NCBI GenBank assembly: GCA_017396025.1
Contig: JAFQNF010000010.1
Coordinates: 1 to 64,000 of the forward strand
From: a bacterium
Lineage (GTDB): Bacteria; Cyanobacteriota; Vampirovibrionia; Gastranaerophilales; Gastranaerophilaceae
Length of the DNA: 64,000 bases
Direction of reading: 5' to 3'
Shown piece by piece: positions 14,926 to 22,951 of this stretch. The translations under genes were made by a program, and so were the position numbers. Every line of letters begins with the position of its first letter. The stretch's first letter is position 1. The notes below the pieces were generated by a model. It saw only the letters and a program-made list of their open reading frames with translations, was not told the origin of the DNA and ran no database searches.

Positions 14926-17047
14926 ATATTTCATATTTGACTAAATACTTTCTTAAATTAGAAAGATTATCTGACATATCATGCCAAGCAGAGTATATAT
15001 CCATTGGAATACCAAACATATGTTCTGGGAAGGTTTTATAATCTATTGTCGGATGAAAACCTAATTTTTCTTCCATCGTTTTCACCGCAATTTTTGGTGT
15101 ACTACTATTTTTTAAAATGTCACTCATTGCGTCTATATCATAACTAACGAAGTAGCCCATTTTTTCCCAAGATTTTATCGTTTCAAGGTATCCTAACAAT
15201 TCTTTTTTATAATTCCTATCATTATTTCTGCCACCAATCCAAGTATTATTAACACAAAGTTTTCCAACACTTTCAATTACTTTTTCAGCAATATCACCAG
15301 CACTACCAGTATGCCTTGTAGGCTTTATTCCATTAGAATCACAGAATGTCTTCCAAGCTGAATAATTTTTTATTGCATCATCAATATCATTTCCTTTATT
15401 TTTCCCATAGCTAAACATACCAATTGGTCCATCAGCCTGCATGTGAGAATAACCCATCTTTTCTATTACGCTTGGAACAATATCATGAGGGTACATAGAA
15501 CTTTCAAGAAGTTTTACACCTTTAATACCTTCATAATCTGTAATGTTTACTTCCCCAGCTTCTAATTCTGGATTGTATTTAACAATAACAGAACCTTCTG
15601 GTATTTTTACAGAGCCATTTGTATATAAATCATTTGGCATACCTTCTATAAATTTACCTTGAGCATTAATCTTACAAGTAGATTCATAAGGCATAATTAA
15701 AGAATAATTGCATATATCCCAAGAACCACCCCTATGTTCAGTAACGGCATGATTCAATGTAAAATGCACGCTATTTCTAGATCCACCCAGTTTGTCCCTT
15801 GTTGATAAAATCATGCCATTTTCTGGCTGATACTTAGTCATATGAACAAGCATTAAAGAATTTGAATCAATATTTCTTGGATTTAGAGGTGTAGGATTTG
15901 TATTTGTAGGGACTAAATCCACATTGCTATTTTTAATAGCACGAACTGTTTTTAAAAACGGATCATTATTTATTTTATCAAGAATAACGCTTGAACCAAC
16001 AATACCTTTTTTAAAGTCCTGTTCCTTTTTACAATATTCTACTATTTTTAAAATTGGTGTATTTTCATCAGATAACAACTCTGAAATAATTTTTTCCGTC
16101 TTATTATTTGTTTGTGAAAGAATACCCAAAAGTGAGTTAACATCCAAATCAGGACGTTTTTTTAATTCTTTCAGCATATTCTTATAAGATTCAACATTGT
16201 CAATATCAATATCACTTAATAATGTTTCCAAGTCATAATCTTTAAGCACAACAGGATAATTTTTTATTTCCTTCAAAATTTCAAGTTGTGGAATAACAGT
16301 TTCTCTATGTATATAATTTTTTTCAAAGAAAGAAAATGATTCCTTGCTCATCATTCCTTTTGTTTTGAATTTAAGTTCAGTAGATAAACTTTCGAAAGAA
16401 CGCCCTGTCTTCGCAATACTCTCATCGACTCTAGCTTGATAATTCTCATATTCTTCATCATTCATATTAGCAAATTTGTTCAAACGATGCGAATTATCTA
16501 TTTCTACAGGGTTTAATAACCCACGTTTTTTAAGAATCAAAACAGTTTTAGGGTCATAATTTCCCAGTGCAATACTTAAAGGAGAAACAAAACCTTGAGA
16601 CGATTTTGAACTCAATATTCCCGACAATGCATCAAAAGCATCTGCACCTTCTTTTGAATAAAAATATCCTTTTTTCACAATTCCGTTAGGAGAATTAACA
16701 TTACCACTCATCAAAGTTTTTATATTTTCAAGGTGTCTGTCTATATTCTCATAGTCCAACTTATCCAAATTCGAAAAGAGTTCTGAATACATGGAAATAT
16801 CATACTTATCATTTTTCAGAAAATCCTTTAAAATCCTTTCAACTTGTTCTGGAGTATATACTTTTTTCGAAGTTTGAGATGCCATTTTAACAGACGCAAC
16901 ACCATAACTAGAAGCCGCAATATCTGCTTTTTGAAAAGAAGAACCAGAATCTACTTTCTGCGTAGATGTTTCCTTCACCGATTCCGAACTTTTACCTTTA
17001 GTTGAACCCAAACCTTTCAACAATTGAGTAAAATTAATATCAAACAT
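14924..17047 (-). CDS. Large uncharacterised protein with conserved-looking C-terminal domain
   Basis: The protein is 707 residues with no signal peptide. The first 80 residues are Ser/Lys-rich and low-complexity, followed by a long helical region. From about residue 395 a compact globular domain begins: SLMLVHMTKYQPENG, then LGGSRNSVHFTLNHAVTEH, GGSWDICNYSLIMPYES, and later SHMQADGPIGMFSY. The first half of this domain recalls hypothetical proteins of host-associated bacteria, but I cannot name a family. It is possibly an effector or an enzyme acting on protein. The last codons reach into the rubrerythrin terminator. Start ATG 17047 is the first in frame; no strong Shine-Dalgarno is visible, so the true start could lie further in. 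Confidence 0.7.
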   Translation of the reverse strand: MFDINFTQLLKGLGSTKGKSSESVKETSTQKVDSGSSFQKADIAASSYGVASVKMASQTSKKVYTPEQVERILKDFLKNDKYDISMYSELFSNLDKLDYENIDRHLENIKTLMSGNVNSPNGIVKKGYFYSKEGADAFDALSGILSSKSSQGFVSPLSIALGNYDPKTVLILKKRGLLNPVEIDNSHRLNKFANMNDEEYENYQARVDESIAKTGRSFESLSTELKFKTKGMMSKESFSFFEKNYIHRETVIPQLEILKEIKNYPVVLKDYDLETLLSDIDIDNVESYKNMLKELKKRPDLDVNSLLGILSQTNNKTEKIISELLSDENTPILKIVEYCKKEQDFKKGIVGSSVILDKINNDPFLKTVRAIKNSNVDLVPTNTNPTPLNPRNIDSNSLMLVHMTKYQPENGMILSTRDKLGGSRNSVHFTLNHAVTEHRGGSWDICNYSLIMPYESTCKINAQGKFIEGMPNDLYTNGSVKIPEGSVIVKYNPELEAGEVNITDYEGIKGVKLLESSMYPHDIVPSVIEKMGYSHMQADGPIGMFSYGKNKGNDIDDAIKNYSAWKTFCDSNGIKPTRHTGSAGDIAEKVIESVGKLCVNNTWIGGRNNDRNYKKELLGYLETIKSWEKMGYFVSYDIDAMSDILKNSSTPKIAVKTMEEKLGFHPTIDYKTFPEHMFGIPMDIYSAWHDMSDNLSNLRKYLVKYEI

Positions 17048-17113
17048 TATAAGAACACTCTTTTTTCTTTATAATTTATTTCTTCCCTTAAATTATCTTT
17101 TTTAAACTTTGCT

Positions 17114-17143
17114 AAAAAAAAAGAACCCTTTGAGGTTCCTTTT
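17114..17143 (-). terminator. Terminator after tyrS
   Basis: A GAACC/GGTTC stem is followed by nine T on the minus strand, just downstream of the tyrS stop codon. Confidence 0.75.
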
Positions 17144-17159
17144 TAGTTCTAATTATTTT

Positions 17160-18377
17160 TTACTTTTTTAAAATAACCTTATGATAAATTTTCTTACCCT
17201 TTTTTATTTTTACTCCATCTTTAAGAGCGTCAACAGTCAGTTTAGTAGCCAAATCAGAAACTTTTTGTTCTTCAACGCTAACACCACCTTGTTGAATTAG
17301 TTTTTTTGCTTCACCACGACTAGCACAAAGTTTGGTTTCTACTAAAACATCAATCAACAAAATTCCATCACCATCAACATTTAATTCAGTAGTTGGCATA
17401 TTAGAATCATCACCGCCACCAGCAAATAATGCCTTTGCTGATTGTTGTGCAATTTCAGCTTCTTCTTTTCCATGAACAAGAGCTGTTAATTCATAAGCCA
17501 ATATTTCCTTGGCTTTATTTAATTCAGCACCTTGCCAAGATTCCATTTTCTTTATTTCTTCTAATGGCAAGAAAGTAAGCATTCTAATACATTTTAAAAC
17601 ATCATCATCTTCGACATTCCTCCAATATTGATAGAAGTCATAAACGGATGTTTTATTCTTATCCAACCAAACAGCCCCAGATGCTGTTTTACCCATCTTT
17701 TTACCTTGTGAATTCATTAATAAAGTAATTGTCATAGAATGGGCATCTTTGCCAGTTTTTCTTCTAATCAAATCAGAACCAGCAAGCATATTTGACCATT
17801 GGTCATCTCCACCGAATTGAAGATTACAATTATAATTTTCATTTAGATAATAAAAATCATAAGCTTGCATAATCATATAATTGAATTCTAAAAAGCTTAA
17901 ACCCTTTTCCATTCTTTGTTTATAGCATTCAGCACGAAGCATATTGTTAACAGAAAAACAAGCACCAACTTCTCTTAAAAGTTCAATATAATTTAAATTT
18001 AAAAGCCAATCAGCATTGTTAACCATAACAGCCTTATCATCACCAAATTCTATAAATCTTTCCATTTGTTTTTTAAAGCATTCACAATTATGGTCAATCA
18101 TTTCTTTTGTCATCATAGAACGCATATCAGTTCTACCTGATGGGTCTCCTATATGACCAGTACCTCCACCAATTAATACTATTGGTTTATTGCCAGCCAT
18201 TTGTAATCTTTTCATCAAACATAGAGCCATAAAGTGACCAACATGCAAAGAATCTGCAGTTGGGTCAAAACCAATATAAAAACGCGCATTGCCAGAATTA
18301 ATTAAATCTTTTACTTGTTGTTCATTTGTAATTTGCGCAATTAGTTGTCGTTCTTGTAATTCTTCAAAAATTCCCAT
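17160..18377 (-). CDS. tyrS: Tyrosyl-tRNA synthetase
   Basis: It activates tyrosine and loads tRNA-Tyr. The 405-residue class I synthetase shows the HIGH-type motif LHVGHFMALC near residue 44, GGGTGHIGDPSGR, the tyrosine pocket region (MIMQAYDFYYL, GGDDQWSNM) and the KMSKS loop as KMGKTASGAVWLD near 230. A C-terminal S4 RNA-binding domain occupies the last 65 residues (CASRGEAKKLIQQGGVSV). The length is normal. Start ATG 18377 has AAGGA upstream. The gene stands alone with its own terminator. Confidence 0.97.
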   Translation of the reverse strand: MGIFEELQERQLIAQITNEQQVKDLINSGNARFYIGFDPTADSLHVGHFMALCLMKRLQMAGNKPIVLIGGGTGHIGDPSGRTDMRSMMTKEMIDHNCECFKKQMERFIEFGDDKAVMVNNADWLLNLNYIELLREVGACFSVNNMLRAECYKQRMEKGLSFLEFNYMIMQAYDFYYLNENYNCNLQFGGDDQWSNMLAGSDLIRRKTGKDAHSMTITLLMNSQGKKMGKTASGAVWLDKNKTSVYDFYQYWRNVEDDDVLKCIRMLTFLPLEEIKKMESWQGAELNKAKEILAYELTALVHGKEEAEIAQQSAKALFAGGGDDSNMPTTELNVDGDGILLIDVLVETKLCASRGEAKKLIQQGGVSVEEQKVSDLATKLTVDALKDGVKIKKGKKIYHKVILKK

Positions 18378-18473
18378 TTATAACATTCCTTTTTATTAAT
18401 TCAATCTTAATAAAAGCAATTATTTTTATCAAGTAAATACAAACATAAGTTTAAAAATAAACAAGGATGATTT

Positions 18474-18512
18474 ATGTTATTATTAAGAAAATTGTGTTTT
18501 GGGGAAGGATAA
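18474..18512 (+). other. Possible 12-codon leader reading frame before the acetyltransferase
   Basis: An ATG at 18474 with AAGGATG upstream opens a 12-codon frame (MLLLRKLCFGEG) that stops at 18510-18512, three bases before the acetyltransferase ATG. It could couple translation of the two frames. It could equally be chance. Confidence 0.25.
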
Positions 18513-18515
18513 TCA

Positions 18516-19085
18516 ATGCTAACAGAATATCAAAAACAGCAAACAGGGAAATGGTATAATTCGAACGATAAAGAAATTCAAGCACTTCAACAGAAATCAA
18601 GAAAATTGATGCAAATGTTCAATAATGAACTTAATGCAGATAAACGTTCTAAAATTTTAAAAGAATGGATTAAAGATGCAGGAAAAGAGTGCTATATTGA
18701 ACCACCTGTATTTATAGATTTCGGTTGTCATGTTAGTTTAGGAGAAAAAGTTTACTTAAACACTGGTTGTACTTTTTTAGATTCCGCAACGGTTTCAATT
18801 GGTGACTATACTTTGATAGGACCAAATGTTCAGTTTTTAACACCAGAACACCCATTGCAACCAGAACAAAGAGTTAAAAGCATAATTGAAGAACAGGAAA
18901 TTGAAATAGCAAAACCTATCAAGATAGGAAAAGGTTGCTGGATTTGTTCAGGTGCAATTATTTTTCCAGGCGTAACTATTGGTGATGGAGTAACAATTGG
19001 AGCAGGAAGCGTGGTTACAAATGATATTCCACCAAGATGTTTAGCTTACGGAAACCCTTGTAAAGTTGTCAAATATTTTGATTAA
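18516..19085 (+). CDS. Maltose/galactoside O-acetyltransferase-like hexapeptide enzyme
   Basis: It transfers acetyl from acetyl-CoA to a sugar hydroxyl (Maa/LacA/NodL family). The 189 residues have an N-terminal helical Mac domain (KQQTGKWYNSNDKEI), then a left-handed beta helix with hexapeptide repeats (VSIGDYTLIGPNV; IKIGKGCWICSGAIIFPGV; VTIGDGVTIGAGSVV). The catalytic His lies in FLTPEHPL, and the usual tail RCLAYGNPCKVVK is present. Length and motifs are standard. The start follows AAGGA by 6 bases. The substrate cannot be told. Free maltose or glucose is usual, which would fit the glucan-handling genes near 47-60 kb. Confidence 0.92.
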   Translation: MLTEYQKQQTGKWYNSNDKEIQALQQKSRKLMQMFNNELNADKRSKILKEWIKDAGKECYIEPPVFIDFGCHVSLGEKVYLNTGCTFLDSATVSIGDYTLIGPNVQFLTPEHPLQPEQRVKSIIEEQEIEIAKPIKIGKGCWICSGAIIFPGVTIGDGVTIGAGSVVTNDIPPRCLAYGNPCKVVKYFD

Positions 19086-19162
19086 TATTTAAAATATTCG
19101 CTTTGTATCGCGACTCTTCGGTCGCTCGTTCAATCTTCATTATTCATTATTTAAACAATAAA

Positions 19163-19184
19163 AAACAGACCCAAAGGTCTGTTT
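19163..19184 (+). terminator. Terminator after the acetyltransferase
   Basis: AAACAGACC / GGTCTGTTT is a perfect 9-bp stem with a CAAA loop, lying in the gap before the RecQ segment. Confidence 0.7.
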
Positions 19185-19196
19185 CTATTGTTTAAA

Positions 19197-19240
19197 TGGC
19201 GGGGTTGACGCATCAAGATTCGAACTTTTTGAAAGATATT
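19197..19240 (-). pseudogene. Degenerate tRNA 3' end (tRNA-Asp-like tail)
   Basis: On the minus strand the sequence reads GTTCGAATC, a short stretch, then CCCCGCCA, like a T-loop and acceptor end. The outer 13 bases equal those at the 3' end of tRNA-Asp (22753). The T-stem does not pair and no anticodon arm follows, so it is not a functional tRNA. Confidence 0.5.
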
Positions 19241-19342
19241 ACGAACATATAAACAATACCCCTGTAACCCGAAAGATATGCTATCTCATATCTTCACTAA
19301 GGATGGTTGCATAAGAATTTTCTAATGTCATAGACTTTGCAA

Positions 19343-19355
19343 TATAATATATAAT
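19343..19355 (+). promoter_or_regulatory. -10 element directly before the RecQ start
   Basis: TATAAT (19343-19348) lies 7 bases before ATG 19356. Another TATAAT directly abuts the ATG. No Shine-Dalgarno is present, so the transcript is probably leaderless. The -35 region is weak. Confidence 0.5.
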
Positions 19356-21368
19356 ATGATTAACAGAAATTGGCATAAGACAAATCTTAAAAATATATTT
19401 TCATTTAATAATTTTTATGACAGACAATGGGAAGTTATTGAAAAATTATTAAATGGGGAAAGAGTGTTATTGGTTGAAAAAACATCTTTTGGTAAATCAT
19501 TGTGCTTTCAATATACTGGGAAATACTTGTATGATAATGACAATGGAATGGCAATTATATTTTGTCCATTAATTGCTTTAATGAGAAATCAGATACAAAT
19601 TTTAAAAGATAAAGGAATAAATGCGGAGTCCCTTAATTCTGAACAAACTCCAGAACAAAATAATGAAATTATGAATAAAGCACTGCGGGGAGAAATTTCA
19701 TTATTATACATTGCACCAGAAAGACAAGAATCTCTTGAATGGATAGAATTTATAAGAAAAGTTAAAATATCAATGGTTGTAATTGATGAAGCTCATTGTA
19801 TTTCAACTTGGGGACATGATTTTAGACCAAATTACAAAAGAATTATAGATGTTGTTAAACTACTTCCTACAAATATGCCAGTATTAGCAGTTACAGCAAC
19901 AGCAACAAATAAGGTCGCTGATGATATTGCAACACAATTAGGCAATAATGTATGTATAATGAGAGGTGCTTTAAATCGTGAGAATTTTGAATTATCTGTT
20001 ATAAATGTAAAATCAGAAGATGAGAAAATGCTAAAAATAGCAACAATTCTAAAAAATATAACAGGCACTGGAATAATATATACAGGTACAAGAGCAAATA
20101 CTCAAATCTATTCAGATTGGTTAAAATATTTAGGAGTATCATCTATGCATTATAATGCAGGTATTGGTGCTGAAAATAGGACATCTGTTGAAAATTCTTT
20201 TTACAACAATGAATACAAAGTAATAGTTTCGACTTGCGCTTTTGGTATGGGTATTGATAAACCTGATGTACGATTTATAATTCATACACAAATTACAGAT
20301 TCTTTATTGCAATATTATCAAGAAATTGGTCGTGCAGGTAGAGATGGAAATCCTGCAAAAATCATATTGTTTAATAAAGAAGAAGATAAGAAATTAAGAC
20401 AAAGATTTATTGTTCAATCAAAGCCATCTAAATCAATTTATATTAGAACTATTGAATCAATAAAACAAAAAATAGGTACATTGCATAATTTAATTAAAGA
20501 AATGAATGTAAAACAAAATCAAATGCAAGTAATATTACAAGATTTAGTTGAACAAGATATTATTTATAAGGATGGTCGAAATTACATTTATAAAAATAAT
20601 GATGCAAAATTCGATTATAACAGATTTCAAGCGCTTAAAGATTATAAGTCTTCTGAATTGGATAAAATGATAGAATATACTACGATTTCAACTTGCAGAA
20701 TGAAATACCTTTGCAATTATTTAGAAGATAAAACAGTGGAAGAATGTAAGAAATGTGATAATTGCAAAAGAATTTCATTATCGTTTAACATTGAAAACGA
20801 ATTACTTGAAAAATTAATAGATTTTAAATCACATTATTTTATTGAGGAATATATAGGCAGCAAAGATATCGATAAGGCAATACGTGTAGTATCCTCATCA
20901 TATTATGGGACTTCGAATATTGGCGAAATTATTCACCACTGCAAATATGAAAATGGTGGTGATTTTCCAAAAGAATGTGTAGATAGAGTTGTTTTGGCAT
21001 ATAAAAAATATTATAAACAGCATGACTTAATATTATTTGTTCCTCCAACTATATCTGGTAAATTGGTAGAAAATTTCGCTAAAAAGGTAGCACAGAAACT
21101 AAACATACCATTCTCTGATGCTTTAATAAAGAATAGAGAAACTAAACCTCAAAAAGAATGTGTAAGTGCTATAACAAAGAATGCTAATTTAAAAGATGCT
21201 TTTGATGTTAAGGATTTAAATATTATCAAAGACAAGAATATATTATTAATTGATGATATTATAGATAATGGGGCGACAATAAAAAATATAGCAAAATATT
21301 TGCTACAAAATGGAGCCAAAAAAGTAGATGCTCTTGTTATAGCAAAAACATTAATTGGTGATGAATAA
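19356..21368 (+). CDS. RecQ-family helicase fused to a ComF-like phosphoribosyltransferase
   Basis: The 670-residue protein has three parts. The helicase core (about 1-350) has Walker A KTSFGKS near 43, DEAHCISTWGHDFRPNY at 144-160 and motif VI YQEIGRAGRDG near 321. A RecQ-type zinc region has Cys 447, 453, 464, 467 and 470 (ECKKCDNCKR). The C-terminal 130 residues form a type I phosphoribosyltransferase with the PRPP loop LLIDDIIDNGAT at 630-641, like ComFC. Walker A differs from housekeeping RecQ (usually TGAGKS), and the HRDC domain is replaced by the transferase. It overlaps the DprA-like gene (TAATG) and lies next to tRNA-Asp. RecQ, ComF-like and DprA-like parts together suggest processing of incoming or damaged DNA, perhaps anti-phage. 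That role is inferred. Confidence 0.88.
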   Translation: MINRNWHKTNLKNIFSFNNFYDRQWEVIEKLLNGERVLLVEKTSFGKSLCFQYTGKYLYDNDNGMAIIFCPLIALMRNQIQILKDKGINAESLNSEQTPEQNNEIMNKALRGEISLLYIAPERQESLEWIEFIRKVKISMVVIDEAHCISTWGHDFRPNYKRIIDVVKLLPTNMPVLAVTATATNKVADDIATQLGNNVCIMRGALNRENFELSVINVKSEDEKMLKIATILKNITGTGIIYTGTRANTQIYSDWLKYLGVSSMHYNAGIGAENRTSVENSFYNNEYKVIVSTCAFGMGIDKPDVRFIIHTQITDSLLQYYQEIGRAGRDGNPAKIILFNKEEDKKLRQRFIVQSKPSKSIYIRTIESIKQKIGTLHNLIKEMNVKQNQMQVILQDLVEQDIIYKDGRNYIYKNNDAKFDYNRFQALKDYKSSELDKMIEYTTISTCRMKYLCNYLEDKTVEECKKCDNCKRISLSFNIENELLEKLIDFKSHYFIEEYIGSKDIDKAIRVVSSSYYGTSNIGEIIHHCKYENGGDFPKECVDRVVLAYKKYYKQHDLILFVPPTISGKLVENFAKKVAQKLNIPFSDALIKNRETKPQKECVSAITKNANLKDAFDVKDLNIIKDKNILLIDDIIDNGATIKNIAKYLLQNGAKKVDALVIAKTLIGDE

Positions 21369-22294
21369 TGGAAGAAAATGAATATACATATTGGATAGCA
21401 ATAGCACACTTACCAAGGTGGACACAAGAAAAAATTAATAATCTTGTGATAAAGATAATACATGATGAAAAAATTACACTTAGGGATTTTTTTGAATGCG
21501 ATAATGTTATATTAAGAGATAGATTTAATCTTACAGATAAAGAAATCAGTGATATTAATGATATTAAAATTAAATTACCAAATCTAGCATTTCTTAATGA
21601 AAGGTTATTGAATGAAGGATACAAAATAATCCCAATTAATTCTGAATTGTATCCAAAGACAATGAAAGAAAATTTAAAGGTTAAGTATTCACCTACAATT
21701 ATTTATACGAAAGGCGATGTAAAAATATTACAAGAAGATTCTGTTGCTATTGTCGGGTCGAGAGATGCTAACGAAGATGCTTTAAATTTTACAGATAATA
21801 TTTCAAAGAAAATGTCAGACGAGTATAAAGTTGTTGTAAGTGGCTTTGCAAAAGGTGTTGATAGGCAATCTCTTGATTCTTCAATTAAGTATAATGGAAA
21901 TAGTATAATTGTTCTTCCTCAGGGAATTTTAACCTTTGATAGTGGGTTTAGGAAATATTATAGTCAAATTAATAATGGTGGAGTAATCGTTCTAAGTACA
22001 TTTCCACCTGAAGCAGGCTGGGCAACTGGATTAGCAATGGCAAGGAATAGATATATCTATGGGCTTGCAAAGGAAATTTATGTCGCCCAAACAAGTAATT
22101 CTGGTGGCACATGGGCAGGTGCAACAGACGGATTAAAAAAAGGAAGAAACGTTTTTATATATTATCCAAACAACGATAAACATAGTCCAGCATATGAATT
22201 AATTAAATTGGGAGCTAAACCCATTGACTATAATGGTAATTTATTAAATATTGATATTCCACAAGACACTCAACAATTAAAATTGTTTTCATAA
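21368..22294 (+). CDS. DprA/Smf-like SLOG-fold protein
   Basis: The 308-residue protein has the DprA layout: an N-terminal helical region (1-70), a linker with PINSELYPKTM, then a Rossmann-like SLOG domain (AIVGSRDANED at 127-137; VVVSGFAKGVDRQ at 155-167; ARNRYIYGLAKEIYVAQ at 225-241; SGGTWAGATDGLKKGRNVF). There is no C-terminal winged helix. DprA proteins load RecA on single-stranded DNA in transformation, while SLOG relatives sense nucleotides in immune systems. The start overlaps the stop of the RecQ fusion gene, so the two are translationally coupled. It is more divergent than a housekeeping DprA and is probably dedicated to its RecQ partner. Confidence 0.85.
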   Translation: MEENEYTYWIAIAHLPRWTQEKINNLVIKIIHDEKITLRDFFECDNVILRDRFNLTDKEISDINDIKIKLPNLAFLNERLLNEGYKIIPINSELYPKTMKENLKVKYSPTIIYTKGDVKILQEDSVAIVGSRDANEDALNFTDNISKKMSDEYKVVVSGFAKGVDRQSLDSSIKYNGNSIIVLPQGILTFDSGFRKYYSQINNGGVIVLSTFPPEAGWATGLAMARNRYIYGLAKEIYVAQTSNSGGTWAGATDGLKKGRNVFIYYPNNDKHSPAYELIKLGAKPIDYNGNLLNIDIPQDTQQLKLFS

Positions 22295-22347
22295 AGCCAA
22301 ACAATGTTATTAAATTAATATCCAAGAAATCAAGTATAAATACTGAT

Positions 22348-22590
22348 TTAAAAATTAATGTTTTTAGAAATATGTTTTCGTATTATATTTTCTACATCAA
22401 TTTGTAGTTCAGGGCAATATTCTTCAAAGTATTTTACCATTTGTTTCCTTGCAACATTGGTCAACCAAGTTGCATATAAAACCATTCGTTTTTGTTTCAT
22501 TTTTTCTGATTCTTCTTGCCCTCTATGTAGATGTAGATGTAGATGTATTGTGTATTCATCTACTTTTAAACTTAAACTCTTTTTGTTCAT
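22348..22590 (-). CDS. Small hypothetical protein (80 residues)
   Basis: It starts MNKKSLSLKVDEY and runs into an alternating His-Leu stretch (HLHLHLH) encoded by a hexanucleotide repeat, followed by a basic helix. A strong AGGAGG lies 6 bases before ATG 22590 and a TATAAA just before that, so it is very likely expressed. No family is recognised. The His-rich segment might bind metal. It lies convergent to the DprA-like gene inside the tRNA-Asp-bounded segment, so it may be a third member of that module. Confidence 0.75.
   Translation of the reverse strand: MNKKSLSLKVDEYTIHLHLHLHRGQEESEKMKQKRMVLYATWLTNVARKQMVKYFEEYCPELQIDVENIIRKHISKNINF
22525..22547. repeat. Hexanucleotide tandem repeat ATGTAG (about 4 copies)
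   Basis: Nearly four copies of ATGTAG lie inside the small minus-strand gene and encode the repeated His-Leu pairs. Gain or loss of a unit would keep the frame. Confidence 0.7.
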
Positions 22591-22630
22591 CGTTGTCCTC
22601 CTATTTTATAAACATAATAAAATATCAAGA

Positions 22631-22649
22631 GGATTAACGAGGTTCGAAC
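22631..22649 (-). pseudogene. Second tRNA-tail-like fragment
   Basis: The plus strand reads GGATTAACGAGGTTCGAAC, close to GGGACCGACGAGGCTCGAAC at the 3' end of tRNA-Asp 120 bases away. No other tRNA parts are recognisable. Confidence 0.35.
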
Positions 22650-22718
22650 TTACTAAAACCCAATAATAGAAACAAAATAAACCCAAAACACAATCTATAA
22701 AAGCAAAATCAACGCATT

Positions 22719-22748
22719 AAAAAAGTCCTGTAATAACAGGACTTTTTT
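22719..22748. terminator. Terminator after tRNA-Asp
   Basis: The stem AAAAAAGTCCTGT / ACAGGACTTTTTT with an AATA loop ends 4 bases from the tRNA-Asp 3' end. Confidence 0.8.
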
Positions 22749-22752
22749 TAAA

Positions 22753-22830
22753 TGGCGGGACCGACGAGGCTCGAACTCGCGACCTCCTGCGTGACAGGCA
22801 GGCACTCTAACCAAACTGAGCTACGATCCC
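22753..22830 (-). tRNA. tRNA-Asp (anticodon GTC)
   Basis: The cloverleaf folds completely. The acceptor stem GGGATCG pairs with CGGTCCC. The anticodon stem CCTGC/GCAGG has loop CTGTCAC, giving GTC. The T-arm is GCGAG-TTCGAGC-CTCGT. The 3' CCA is encoded. The 3' end borders the RecQ/DprA segment and a partial copy of it lies 3.5 kb away. Confidence 0.95.
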
Positions 22831-22951
22831 AACTGCAAAATCATTATAAGCAGAACAAAAAAAAATTGCAACACTTTAATTCAATTTTATTTTACTAATT
22901 ATTTTTTTACACTATAATTTTCTTATATACACGATTTTTAAGAGGCGAATT

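Larger units (their letters stand above)
19191..22759. mobile_element. Candidate 3.5-kb island at tRNA-Asp
   Basis: The segment between 19191 and 22759 is bounded by the same 13 bases (TTTAAATGGCGGG), which include the CCA end of the tRNA-Asp gene. At the right the tRNA is intact. At the left only a degenerate tail remains. This is the geometry left by integration into a tRNA 3' end. It contains the RecQ-phosphoribosyltransferase gene, the DprA-like gene and one small minus-strand gene. No integrase is present, so it is either an old remnant or a passively moved block. Confidence 0.45.

Noticed and set aside
22525..22547. ATGTAG repeat as a CRISPR or phase-variation tract
   Set aside because: Units are six bases with no spacers, so it is not CRISPR. 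Copy changes keep the frame, so on/off switching is unlikely.
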